From contig NKYR01000014.1 in the NCBI GenBank assembly GCA_003184365.1, forward strand, positions 186,001-250,000: DNA of 64,000 nucleotides, given 5' to 3'. The stretch is from Evernia prunastri (Eukaryota; Ascomycota; Lecanoromycetes; Lecanorales; Parmeliaceae). The first letter of the stretch is position 1. Every line of letters starts with the position of its first letter. The position numbers were made by a program, and so were the translations under genes. Below the pieces are notes generated by a model that was not told the DNA's origin, did not search any database, and saw only the letters and a list, made by a program, of their open reading frames with translations. Positions 22,254 to 33,522 of the stretch are shown here, in pieces.

Positions 22254-23711
22254 ATGGCCACCCAACCCGACTGGCTCGACAAGGGCGACAATGCCTGGCA
22301 GATGACCGCCGCCACCCTCGTGGGGCTGCAGTCGGTGCCGGGCCTCATGATCCTGTACGCCGGCATCGTCAAGAGCAAATGGGCCATCAACTCCGCCTTC
22401 ATGGCCTTCTACGCCTTCGGCGCCGTCCTCATCTGCTGGGTCATCTGGGGCTACAAGGTCGCGTTCGGGGAGCACATGCTGCCCTTCGCGGGGATCCCGG
22501 GCCCGACCCTCTCCATGGAGTACGAGCTTACGCAGGCCCTGCTGCCGACCTCGGGCGTCAGCGCAAACTTCCCCATGTCCGTCATGGTGTACTTCCAGTT
22601 CGTCTTCGCGGCCATCACCCTCGTCATCACCGCCGGCGCCTTCCTCGGCCGCATGAACTTCCTCGCCTGGGCCGTCTACGTGCCCCTCTGGCTCACCTTC
22701 TCCTACTGTGTCGTCGCCTACTCCATCTGGGGCGGCGGCTTTCTCGCCGTCCTCGGCGTCATCGACTACTCCGGGGGCTACGTCATCCACCTCTCCTCCG
22801 GCACGGCGGGCTTCGTGGGCGCCTGGTGGATCGGCCCCCGCCTCGACGCGGACCGCGAAGACAACCGGCCCAACAACATCGGCTCCGTCCTCATCGGGGC
22901 GGGCATCCTCTGGCTCGGCTGGAACGGCTTCAACGGCGGCGACCCCTACGCCGCCAGCGTGGACGCGGGCGTCGCCGTGCTCAACACCAACATTTGCGCC
23001 GCGATGAGCATGCTCTGCTGGATGCTCTGCGACGTCCTGTACTACGGCAAGCCCTCCATCATCGGCGCCGTCAACGGCATGATCTGCGGTCTTGTCGCCA
23101 TCACGCCCGCCGCCGGCGTCGTCGCGGGCTGGAGTGCCATCGCCATGGGCCTCGGGTCTGGCACCGTCCCTTGGCTCTCCATGAACATATTCGGCAAAAA
23201 AGTTGCGTTCATGCGCTCCGTCGATGACGTCCTGGGTATTTTCCACACCCATTTCGTCGCCGGGATCGTCGGCGGATGCGCCACGGGTATCTTCGCCACA
23301 ATCTCCGGCAGCGAGGCGTTCGCGCTCACAAACCCCGGCGGCGCTATCGCCGGGAACGGCGTCCAGGTCGGCTACCAGATTGCAGGTGCCATGTTCGTCA
23401 TTGGCTGGAACGTCGTGTGGACGAGCTTGATCATGTGCTTTATCAAGTACGTCCTGCGCATCCCGTTGCGCATGTCGGACGAGCAGTTGTTGGTTGGCGA
23501 TTACTCCATGCACGGCGAGGAGGCGTATGTGTTTGGCGAAGGGTCCGGCGCTTATGTCAGTGGGCCCTTGAGGGGGAAGGAGATCCACGGTGCTGCTATG
23601 GGCGAGGATCAGGCGGGCATTATCATGGGGAAGAACCCGGAGATTGATGAGAGGCAGACTGGGTCGGGCTCGGGCAGTGAGCCGAATGGAGACGAGATCA
23701 AACGGGATTGA
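22254..23711 (+). CDS. AMT2/MEP-grade ammonium transporter
   Basis: Intronless, 485 aa, about 11 membrane helices, plasma membrane. It transports ammonium as an Amt/Mep/Rh family protein. The sequence is of the plant AMT2 and prokaryote-related type, not that of the usual fungal MepA/MeaA: it opens with WLDKGDNAWQMTAATLVGLQ and continues SVPGLMILYAGIVKSKWAIN. Further matches are YSIWGGGFLAVLGVIDYSGG, YVIHLSSGTAGFVGAWW and ILWLGWNGFNGG. The pore twin-His residues are in YVIHLSSG (about residue 179) and in GIFHTHFVAG (about 331-333). The cytosolic tail (about 60 residues) has EEAYVFGEG, as in AMT2, then a Gly/Ser-rich end. The first three quarters have an extreme bias to C/G-ending codons, weaker in the tail. 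It has no introns, which fits acquisition from a prokaryote, although the MINDY gene here is intronless too. The start follows CAAAACCATGG. Confidence 0.93.
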   Translation: MATQPDWLDKGDNAWQMTAATLVGLQSVPGLMILYAGIVKSKWAINSAFMAFYAFGAVLICWVIWGYKVAFGEHMLPFAGIPGPTLSMEYELTQALLPTSGVSANFPMSVMVYFQFVFAAITLVITAGAFLGRMNFLAWAVYVPLWLTFSYCVVAYSIWGGGFLAVLGVIDYSGGYVIHLSSGTAGFVGAWWIGPRLDADREDNRPNNIGSVLIGAGILWLGWNGFNGGDPYAASVDAGVAVLNTNICAAMSMLCWMLCDVLYYGKPSIIGAVNGMICGLVAITPAAGVVAGWSAIAMGLGSGTVPWLSMNIFGKKVAFMRSVDDVLGIFHTHFVAGIVGGCATGIFATISGSEAFALTNPGGAIAGNGVQVGYQIAGAMFVIGWNVVWTSLIMCFIKYVLRIPLRMSDEQLLVGDYSMHGEEAYVFGEGSGAYVSGPLRGKEIHGAAMGEDQAGIIMGKNPEIDERQTGSGSGSEPNGDEIKRD

Positions 23712-24405
23712 GTGGTAATTGGGGGGGGGAAGGAGTATGTTTGATATATGATACCATTTTGCATCGTTAGATAACTGTGAGGTACGATATTGTAATTGAA
23801 CCCAAGAGTTCGACTATCAGGACTTTTGCACAGATTCTTATAGCGGTGTAAGTATTCCACGTATGTCAGCCATTCTTGCACAGTGACATCTCCGGTAGAC
23901 TCTCCACTTGGAGTACTCACGTCAATACTCACACGTTGGCACAACATCATCAGCGGGCTCTATTGGTGAATATAATTTTCCTCACGAGTGGCTTCGATAC
24001 AGCGTCTTATGTACGCTTCTGTGCTAGACCTGGATACTCACTCACTCGATAGATATTTTTTCCAAAAACGTATATTAAACCAATTCTCGGGCCTGCATTC
24101 AATAATAGTGGGCATCGTGAAAAATCCATCCCCATATGGGTGGGAACAAAAAGGTCTCTGGTCTCTGCACGCTGTGCCAGAAGAGCATAGTACCAGCGCA
24201 ATTAGGAATCGAACCCAATCCAATTGAGTACCATCAGCGAACAAGAATCGGCGTTTGTAGACTGCGTCGTAGTATTGAAGCGTCTTTTAGCTGTAACTGC
24301 AAGTTTTTTTTTTGCGACTGTATGAGGGAGATATATACCATCACCTCAGCCTTGATTTTCATAAAAAGCTGGGCACTGCGAGGTTTTTCGTTTGGCTAGG
24401 GAAGC

Positions 24406-24939
24406 GTGGACCACGACTTCGCCTGTGGGAGACGTTGCAAGAAACGACTACCGCCAAACATGAAACGCTCGTTCTGGCAAGAATGGTTTTCGATGTTGGT
24501 ATGTTTGACATGGATGCTGTGGACGCAATTCGGCGGATGGAGGCGGCAGAATTTTGGGGAGGGTTGTGCTCGCCGTGGATGCTGGATGGCTTGGCTCATT
24601 CCTGGAAGAGTGGCAGCAGCCTTTGTGTTCCCTCCATACGAATGGGGACGACCTGGACTTTGGACGAGCGGGAAGGGAGAGGGGTTTGGGTCATTCCAGT
24701 ATATGATACTGGGCATGCAGCTGGCAATGAACGGAGATGCTGACTTTCCTAGGATCCGGAAATTGGTATCGTCCTATCAACCCCTCCGCGAAAGCATATC
24801 TGAGCTACGAGCCGGTACAGGTCAGAACAAGCACTTCAATGTGGTTTTCGCCAGGCCTCGAGGTCGCGGAGAAGAAGCCAAGCATAGGTTGGAGGAAGTG
24901 AGAAGAAAACAAGGTTCGAGAGGAAATATTCCATTTTAA
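24406..24939 (+). CDS. Unsupported open reading frame, 177 codons
   Basis: The longest frame in this spacer. No domain, signal peptide or repeat is recognised. The C-terminal 80 residues (IRKLVSSYQPLRESISEL, then a basic stretch) have more protein-like composition than the Trp/Arg/Cys-rich first half. It could be an orphan gene or chance; chance seems more likely. Confidence 0.12.
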   Translation: MDHDFACGRRCKKRLPPNMKRSFWQEWFSMLVCLTWMLWTQFGGWRRQNFGEGCARRGCWMAWLIPGRVAAAFVFPPYEWGRPGLWTSGKGEGFGSFQYMILGMQLAMNGDADFPRIRKLVSSYQPLRESISELRAGTGQNKHFNVVFARPRGRGEEAKHRLEEVRRKQGSRGNIPF

Positions 24940-25276
24940 TTTTTTTTCTATGGGGATAGAAATCCACATATTGCAATAAGCCAAGCATATATACCTAGAC
25001 CGAAGCACCTCCCATCATGGCTGCCAATTCCTATCAATGTATCGGGACCAATGCTATCCCCAAACAATCGTCTTCTCCAACGGAAGAAGAGCCAATGGAA
25101 GCCAACCAGAGGGACATTGTTGCGCAGATGGAGTCTTTTGAAGCTGTGTTGCTTTGGTCAAGGGGAAACGGGCCTGCGCTGCCGCCGGAAGAGGAGAGCT
25201 GGTCGCACATGGACCGACCTGACTAGTCGAAGAGTCGCTTTGATATTGCGAAGCGCACTTGGATGAATGCACGATA

Positions 25277-25327
25277 AAAGAGGAGGAGGAGGAGGAGAAG
25301 AAGAAGAAGAAGAAAAAGAAGTAGAAG
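25277..25327. repeat. Purine (GAG/AAG) microsatellite
   Basis: About 50 bp of GAG then AAG trinucleotides, about 520 bp upstream of the Snt1-like start. Confidence 0.85.
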
Positions 25328-25843
25328 ATAAAGAAGCAACACCAACGCGAAAGTCAGACACGTTAGGCTCGCCGCTAGCAAGCCAAGCCAAGGCAGGCGG
25401 GATCTTGACGATCAGTACTGTATCTGCGTATGTACCTATTACCCTGGTCAATTGAGCCTCAATCCCTTGGCTTGCACTTGGAAATGCCTCCATTCTTTCT
25501 TCTTCTTTGAAAACATCACTCATCAACTCTCAGATTTACCAGTGCACGTCAAACGTCTATCTTTGTTCTTCTGGTGCATCTGCACTGCAAGCCGGAGAGG
25601 CTTCGCTAATTAACAAGACAGCCTCGGCTAGGCCAAGCCGATTGGCCCTTTCATGATCGAAGGTAGGGGCCGCCCACCAAGATCACAAAAGATCTGTATA
25701 AATCCCACTGACACTTACAGAAGCCTCGTCAGTATTCATATTGACCTCTTCTCATTCGTAACACTCCTTAATCTCAAGATCCAGGTCCTGCATCTCTCTG
25801 TGGACAGCAACCCTTACAATCGTACACCATTTGACCATGTCCT

Positions 25844-28800
25844 ATGTCTTCACGCTTTTCCCCTCCGAATCCAAGCGATCCTCGCTTTCCGCGAGACCGT
25901 TCACCCCCGAGATCACTTGACAGACGGCCCTCAGCTGCCTACAACGAGGCATCTACGGGCTCACGCACCAATTCCAATGATTTCTACGGCTACTCGGGTC
26001 GAACGCGGGAACCTCCCCGCGAATCTCCGCGCGAACCTCCGAGCGGTCCCAAAGCTCTTCGGGACGGACAAAGAGGAGGAGGCGTTTTCATACCGAGAGG
26101 AAGAGGATTTTTAGCCCGTGGTGATGGAAGAGATCGAGATACAAGAGAATTTGGGCCTAGAGATGAGCCATTCGGAAGGAGAGGTGGCAGAGGGCAAGAA
26201 TGGGGCCCTAGAGAGAGGTTCGATGGAAGAGATAGAAGACCTTCGCCTTCGGGTCGCGATCGATCTAGATCTCCGCTTTCAAAAGACTTCCGAGATACAC
26301 GAGATGCCCGGGAATTTCCACCAAGAGATGACAGGAGGGATACTCGAGAAGGGCCACTCCCAGCGCCCTCGGATGCTTTCCCTCTCCGTGGACGAGGCGG
26401 GTTTCGAGGACGAGGCAGGAGTGATTGGGATTTCAATAGACGCGGAAGGGGGTCTTATCCGGAAGAGCGGCACGATGCTACACCCAGGAGCCGGTCACGC
26501 GATAGAGATTGGGAGAGGCAAATTCGCGATGACAGAGATCGCGAGCGTGATTTTGAGGCCAATAGGCGGGAGGACGACGGTCGAAGGGAGCGAGAGGAAC
26601 GTGAAAGAGATGATCGTTTCAGAAGAGAGCAACCCTTTCGTCCAGACTCCAGGAACTCGACAGGTGGGCAACAAACGCCCATCACATCTCGTTCAACTTC
26701 GGTAACGTCCGCCCCAGTGGCAAACTTGGATCGCTTTGCTCAGAATAACCGAGACTCTCAATTGGAGCAGAGACCAAGACCCACAGGCTACAGCATCGAT
26801 GCAAGACGTGCGAGCATGGATATGGACCTAGACAGAGGAGAGCTCCATCTCCGACGTCCAGATGTCGATCGTTACGAACAGCGTACGGCCTCTCCACCGC
26901 CGCAAGCTCCTCCTGTTCCAGCTTTTGGATCTATACCGCATCGAGCACCAATATACAATCAAGAGCCTCAACCCAAGCAAGACTCTCCCAAAGATCGTTC
27001 TCCATTGGTACACCCGTCCCGGTTGAGCCTATTGGAACCTCTCAGGGAACCACCATCTGCTCCCAAAGCCCAAGTTCCTAGCAATGCACCCAGTGCACCA
27101 AAAGCACAGCAAACACAGGAGAGATGGTCATCCAATGAGACTCTCGAGCCTAACCGGCGCGTGCCTAGCAGCGAGGGGAGAGGGTTTGGTTTCCAGCGCC
27201 AATCGCTGCCTACGCCAACAAGTGCCATTGCCAAGGAATTTGAAGAAGCCTCCAACACCTCGAAACGTTTCTCTGATACCTCTCCAATTCGGCCCTCTTC
27301 TCTGTCGGCGTCTGGCGCGTTAGATCCCACACAACCCTCTGTCAGAAAAGCAGTTGAGGAACAAGGCCGTAATGGCAATGTGGAGGCTTCAGCAGCTGGC
27401 CCCGTTACCAATCTCAGGCTACCCTTGGGTGGCTCCTCAAGCCAAGGCTCACCCATCAAGATCCCGACCGGACCTCGTGCAGAGCGTGCTCCCCCCTCGA
27501 TCAGACAGCCAGCCCCTCCTTCAATACGTGCAGCTCCAAACCGGCCTCCGCCGATGATGCCGCGTGGAGGAGGACGTGGGGGCGCCTGGTCCTGGGTAAA
27601 TCCGAATCCGTCTTTGCCGAAGCATACACCCCGCGGCCCTTCAATCATGAACACGGTACCAACTAAAAGAGACTATGTTGGGGACGACAAAAGCCGAGCT
27701 GGTCCACAGAGCCTTGAGTCTCCAGAGTTTGCACTTGTTGATAAATGGCGGCGTGAAAATGTACCTACTGGTATCTCCGGGGCTCGCAGTGTATCCGAAA
27801 AGTCCCAGGAGATTGACCGCAGGCCGTTACCAGAAGCGCAGCGCAAAGAATCTGTCAGCGGTGGAATGAAAGTCGAAGAATCCGATCTCGGAGAGCTGAA
27901 GCCTGGAATGATGGGCGCCGATGAGGAGAAGGAGGACGAGGAGTCTGACGAAGCTGCTATTGAGGATGGAGAGATGGACCTTGATGAACAGGACTTCGCT
28001 CAAGCGGAGAAGAAATTCGACCACGAGATGCAAGCATTGGAGGCGAAGAGACCACCTACTCCTCGAAGTCATCCGGTTATCCTGGAATTGCTTGAAGAGC
28101 TTGACGCTCTGGCCAGTGCCCTCGAGGAGAAGGTAAAAACAGGGCCATCAGATGGAGAACAACCTGTTCAGACTATTCCACTGGGACTGCCATCTCCCAA
28201 AGCCGACGACTCAGACGAGATAACTTACAAGCGCGAGATTGACAGTCCTCCTCAATTCAAGACTCGCCCGCAGACGCCTCTTATTACGAGCCTTCCATTC
28301 CTTGTTTCCGGGCCTCCTACTCCTTTCTCTGATATCGAGGATCTGCACGAAGATACTTCTCGGCAACAGGCGATCGAGTCCCGGCTCCTCGAGGAACTGA
28401 AAAGACAGCGTGAGCTCATGCAATCTGATAATGAGAAGGAAAGAAGCAGATTCATCTCGTTTTACAAGAGCTGGCGAATCAATATTGAGGAGTATGAAGA
28501 GGAAAAGAGGGCAGAAGACCCTGTGGCTGTTTCACCAGTACCTGACAGCATGCCATTGTCTGCACAAGCGCCACCGGTGGTGGGTAGGCGTGGGAAGATC
28601 ATCAGTGAATTAGACATGGAGGAAGTGCTCAAGGTTTCACAAGAGACTGCTGCCAAAGAGGAACGTGCTAGACGAGAGCGGGAAGCACCGGTCTATGTCC
28701 CTCCAGAGACATTCAATCCCGAAAGAGAGGCTGTAGTTCCCGATATGCTAAGCCTGCACGAACAAGTGACTTCTAGATTCAACGACACGAATAATCTGGT

Positions 28801-31782
28801 CGATCGTGAGGAGGCTCTTGATGCTCTGAATTTCATTCCAAGGAAGGACGACTTTACTCCAGCAGAACACGAAATCTTTTTGTACAATTACCTCTTGTAC
28901 CCCAAGAGATTTGGCACCATTGCCGAAGCATTGGAAGGACGGGACTTCCGGGATTGCGTGCGACACTACTATCTTACGAAGCTATCCGCCAAGTACAAGG
29001 ACTCAGAGATAGCTTTTATGAGGACTAAAAAAGGTAAGAAATTGGCCGCCTCCGCCCGCGGTCAACAAATCCGGCCCAGGGCTGCCGGTCTGATCTCTTC
29101 GTTCGATGGAGGAATGGATTACGAAACGCAGAGTATTCCGCTCAACGAGAAAGGACGGCCAAAGCGTGCTGCAGCACCAACGTTTGGAGATAACGCTGAC
29201 CCTGAGCCCGCAACACCTGCACTGACTCCCGCCCGACGCGGGGCCGCCGCTGTCAAAGAGGCGAATGGTAATCTCAGCTCGGAGAAGCCTACTGCCAGGC
29301 GCACACGAACCGCACCTGCAAAGGAAAAGGTGGGCAGGAAGGGTAAAGCCCCATTGCTGGCCGCAGCACCCGGTCCTTCCCCTCAGAAAAGTCTTCCTGA
29401 AGCCATGAGAGCCGTAAGCAAGGAACCGACCGTGGACAAGGAGCAGCGGGCTGAGGAAATTGAGGGAGCTCAGCTTCTTGCTGGACTTACCAGCGGCCAG
29501 CCATACACGATGCCCGTCGTACAGCAGACTCCAACAGAAAGCTGGCCGGTAGATCAACCCGTGCCCATGAACGTTGATCCAACACAAAAGCAAGTCCAGC
29601 CTTTCATTCAGGAACAGCCGCCTGCTCCTCAACAGAAGAGTGGCGGGACTACATCGAGCTATTGGTCTGTGCCTGAACAACAAGATTTCTGCAATCTCCT
29701 ACGACACTTCGGAACGAATTGGCCAGCAATCGCTGCGACTATGAAGACCAAGACTCACATCATGGTAATAGTCCATCTGCTTGATAAAATGATTAATTAT
29801 ACTAATTGACTTTCCAGATCAAGAACTTCTACAATCGAAAGATCCAGGAAGGTGATATTGGCAAGCAGTTGGAGGAAGATGGTGCGCGTGCAGACAAAAT
29901 GAGAGCAGAAGGTGCAGACATGGGACCTTTGCCAGCTCCAACGCCAATTGGAGAGAAACGACGCTATGTCTCCAGCGGGACGAGAGATTCTCAACGGCCA
30001 TTGGCCCCGAGCGTCGAAGGCGTGGAGGGTGATAGTGGATCTCCGAAGTTACAGCAAACCAAATCGCAGCCACGATTCAAGCAAGAGCCTCCGAAGTTCA
30101 CTACCTTGGCCTCTGCAGAGCAAGGAGCGGCTGCAGTGTCCTCGCAAATGCAAGCACAAGGTCGCGACAGTCTGTTGAATCGTATCACGATCCCACTCAA
30201 AGAAAAGGCAGTGATAGGGCCTCATTTAGGCACATTCCCACCGGACGAGCGAGCTCGAGCACTGTTCTCCTCGAGGGAATCAGTCAAAGAAAAAGAACAG
30301 CGGGAGATGCAGGCACGGCAACAATTGCACGAGGCTCAGGAAAAAGAGGCCGCTGATAGGGCGAAAGATCAACAGAGGATGAGAGAGCACGAAATTCACA
30401 TGCGTCAGCGACACATCCCGCCACAGCGCGAAGAGCAACAGAGTGCTCAGTATAGCACACATGCTCCACATCTGGTCTCAGACTCTTTGCGTACGTCGCT
30501 GTTGGGCCAACAAGCTTCCAGTGTCCAGGCTGGCATGATTGACTTTAAAATGGATGAGAAAGCTCGGAACTACCTGGAGTCGCAGAAGCAAGCGGCTCAG
30601 CAGCAACAGGCTCAGCAACAGGCTCAGCAACAGGCTCAGCAACAGGCCCAGGCCCAGCAACAAGCCCAAGCCCAGCAACAGGCTCAGGCCCAGCAACAGG
30701 CCCAGCAACAGGCTAAGCAACAGGCTAAGCAGCAGGCTCAGCAACAGGCTCAACAGAAGGCTCAGGCCCAGCAACAGGCCCAGCAACAGGCCCAGCAACA
30801 GGCCCAGCAACAACTCCAGCTACAGCAACAACAACAGGCTATGCAACAACAGGCGACGCAACAGCAGCGCCAGGAGCAGACACAAACGCAACAGCAAACG
30901 CAACTACAACCACAACCGCAACCGCAATCGCAACCGCAAGCCCTGCAACAAACCTCTCAACTGCATCTGCAGCAGCGACAGCCTCGTATTGATACAGCAC
31001 CTCCGATACGCCATTTAGGTCCTACTGCATTTAGGAACGTTCCCAGCCAGTTCACTCCTCGTCACTCGCCAGCAAGTGCAACTCTGGCAGTACCGCCCAT
31101 CTCTCCCCTCTCCGAGACAATGCGACCAAGCTCTGTACCTGCTCAGCCCTTACCTCCCCGTGATCCACCGAAGAAGTCAAGTATTCTAGATCTTTTGAAC
31201 AACGACCCGGCTGAGCCGCCTCGGAAAAGGTTAAGTGATCAACGGCCAGCTGTTCCTACGCCTCCACCTCCGCAACCTTCGACCTCAACTCAGCAGTATC
31301 CGTCAGTGGGTCAGAACATGCAATCGCAGGGACAGGGACGAGATACAACCGCAGAATCACTTCAGCTTATCCAGCAGCAGCACCGACAATCACAGCAACG
31401 AGCCCCCTACCAGATAAGCCAGCAGCAGCAGCAGCAGACGTCTCAACCACGTGAGCCTACACGAAACTTGTTCTCTGCGCTTCAACAAAGTCAAATCCAA
31501 CGTCCTTGGCTCGACTCACAACCCCAATCAACGATGTCGCCACAAGCGCAACCTAGTTTTCTCCCGCCATCTTCGCGGACACCTTTCCAAGCCTTGCAAC
31601 AGAACCATGGACCAAGTCCACCGCCACAATTCTCCCACTCGCGGAGCTCATCGTTCCAAACCATGCAATCTCACCCTCTTCACCAGCAACAGCAGCAACA
31701 ACCTCCACCACCATCAATACCTTCGACACCTGCTGAACCCAACATTCGCCCTTCACCCTATGCGTCATTGACCCCACACCCG

Positions 31783-31823
<41 letters not shown>

Positions 31824-32471
31824 TCATCAACAACAGCAGCAGGCACAACAGCCGCAATTACAACAGTACGCACAGCAGCACCAGCACCAGCACCAGCAGC
31901 TTCAAAAACAACTGCAACTGGAGCAACAACAACACCAACAACAACAACAACAACAACAGCGTCAACGTCAACGTCATCACCAGCATCAGCATCAGCATCA
32001 GCCACAACAGCACGGCGAACAACACCAATTNNNNNNNNNNNNNNNNACGCACAGCAGCACCAGCACCAGCACCAGCAGCTTCAAAAACAACTGCAACTGG
32101 AGCAACAACAACACCAACAACAACAACAACAACAACAACAGCGTCAACGTCAACGTCATCACCAGCATCAGCATCAGCATCAGCCACAACAGCACGGCGA
32201 ACAACACCAATTGGAACAGCACCGCCGTCAGCGCGATGCTCAGCAGATGCAGATGAAAGAAGATTACGAATTGCGTAGCCATCTGGCCCGACGGGAACAA
32301 GAAGAAGCGATCAGGAGGCAGGAGGAGGCGAGGAGGGGAGGACAGGATAGGCAGGCTTTGGAGAGGTACCAGGAAACCCTGGTGAGGGGGGAGCCAGGTA
32401 TGCAGAGCATGAGGAGGGAGGGGGGAGGGGAGGGGAGGCCGTACGGTTACGAGCCTAGGAGACAGGTGTGA
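25844..32471 (+). CDS. snt1: Snt1-like SANT-domain protein (Set3 histone deacetylase complex), interrupted by an assembly gap
   Basis: Model: join(25844..29764, 29818..32471), with the frame broken by 16 N at 32031-32046. The N-terminal 300 residues are Arg/Asp/Pro-rich (many RDR, PRD repeats) and disordered. After a short coiled coil come SANT1 at about 1006-1045 (EHEIFLYNYLLYPKRFGTIA, HYYLTKLSAKYK) and SANT2 at about 1273-1320 (SYWSVPEQQDFCNLLRHFGT, NWPAIAATMKTKTHIM, split by the 53-nt intron with TACTAATT branch, then IKNFYNRK). This is the NCoR/SMRT-like arrangement of Snt1, scaffold of the Set3C deacetylase complex that acts behind elongating RNA polymerase II. The C-terminal 700 residues are Gln-rich, including a QQQA repeat (about 30590-30830) and QH repeats. 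After the gap the original frame resumes one register off (EQHRRQRDAQQMQ to PRRQV). An upstream out-of-frame ATG at 25838 precedes the chosen start. Confidence 0.85.
30593..30830 (+). repeat. CAGCAACAGGCT-type coding repeat (Gln-Gln-Gln-Ala)
   Basis: About 20 imperfect 12-bp units of CAGCAACAGGCN coding for Gln/Ala repeats in the Snt1-like protein. This kind of repeat changes length easily between strains. Confidence 0.9.
31868..32212. repeat. Near-identical 163/166-bp copies flanking an N gap
   Basis: Copy 1 (31868-32030) and copy 2 (32047-32212) are the same sequence, except that copy 2 has one more CAA unit (8 against 7). They abut a 16-N gap. The most likely cause is two overlapping contig ends, or two allelic repeat lengths, that were scaffolded without merging. 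Confidence 0.9.
32031..32046. other. Assembly gap (16 N)
   Basis: Sixteen unknown bases inside the Gln-rich coding repeat of the Snt1-like gene. The gap length puts the downstream coding sequence out of frame. Confidence 0.99.
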
Positions 32472-33193
32472 AAACGTGGGGGGTGGTGAGAAGATGCATG
32501 ATGATTGATGATCAAGAATGTACTCTATTGTTCGATGAGAGAGGGCGTGGAAGGAAGATGTTGTCGATACCCGGTGTATTTTTCTTTTCTTTTCCTTTTG
32601 TATTCATTCAGCATTGTACGATAGACAGGGCAGTCAGTGTACATATGATCTGAATATCCGAATCGAAACAACAATCCTTCCCAACCCGTCGCCATCATCC
32701 CATCCCATTCCATTCCATTCATTCATTCTATCCCATCTCGACCCATCCTTCTTCGAAGAATATCGTTCGTGATCAGCTTGACCGCGCTCGCACAATGGCA
32801 CGTTATGAGCAAAGGCACGTCTCACCCGATACCGGCTGCCGTTCGTTCGTTTTGATTTCCCCGCTATTACAAGGGGGGTAGATGGATGGATGAGATGAGA
32901 TGATAAGACAAGACTCGCTTTGTATTGTCTTGTTTTGTTGGAGGGATTGTGGGGTGGTTTGGGGAGGGGAGGGGAGGGGAGGGAAGGGAAGGGAAGGGTA
33001 GTTGATTTGGTTGGAGGAGGGTTTGTGTTTAGGAGAAGTGGGGGTTGCTGTCTTTTTTTCGAGAACGAGCGAGGGGGTTTTGTGGGGGTTCGTTGGTGCG
33101 TGGAGGTTTGGTTGTTTTGCTTTGGGTTTGTTTGGTTTGGTTTGGTGGTTGCTGTAATTTTGTGTCGGGGTTGAAGAGATGATTGGTAGGGTT

Positions 33194-33212
33194 GGGGGGG
33201 GGGGGGGGGGGG
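33194..33212. repeat. G19 homopolymer within a G/T-rich tract
   Basis: Nineteen G in a row inside about 300 bp (32920-33250) of strongly G/T-skewed sequence. The + strand could form G-quadruplexes; the run length may also be a sequencing error. Confidence 0.85.
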
Positions 33213-33495
33213 TGGATCTGAGTGTGGATGATTGGTGGTGGTGATGAGGATGGTGATGAGGATGGTTGAGGATGATGCTGCAAGACGAGCTATCTACCTA
33301 TCTATCTATCGATTTCTCTATCCCCTATTTGCACAAATGCACATCTGGGCAGACGACAATCCGGGAGCACTGAAACAGGGTCTCTACAACCAAGCCTACT
33401 GATTCCTCTCCTCTCCAGCCCAACTGACAGCATCGAATCCATTGACAACAGACACGATTCGATCGTCACAAACATCCCAGTGGACGAAAACGCAT

Positions 33496-33522
33496 CATAT
33501 CATATCATATCATATCATATCA
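33496..33522. repeat. CATAT pentanucleotide repeat
   Basis: Five CATAT units in tandem. Confidence 0.9.

Larger units (their letters stand above)
23712..25843. other. Intergenic: 3' flank of the transporter and 5' region of the Snt1-like gene
   Basis: No gene could be supported. Overlapping open frames at 24312-24743 (143 codons) and 24406-24939 (177 codons), both +, are the longest; neither translation resembles a known family and their composition (Trp, Arg, Cys-rich) suggests chance. A purine GAG/AAG tract lies at 25277-25327. The end (about 25,650 on) is probably the Snt1 5' UTR. Confidence 0.45.

Noticed and set aside
22230..23588. 452-codon open frame antisense to the ammonium transporter, and a 349-codon frame in another sense frame
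   Set aside because: Both have low-complexity Asp/Gly/His/Arg translations produced by the GC-rich transporter codons; the transporter itself has a full family match.
24190..24290. Possible tRNA: GGAATCGAACC (a B-box in reverse) with a five-pair T-arm on the minus strand
   Set aside because: No matching acceptor 5' strand, no A box at the right distance and no anticodon arm could be found.
30593..30830. CRISPR-like regular repeats
   Set aside because: The units are contiguous coding Gln/Ala repeats with no spacers, in a eukaryotic gene. No CRISPR array exists in this window.
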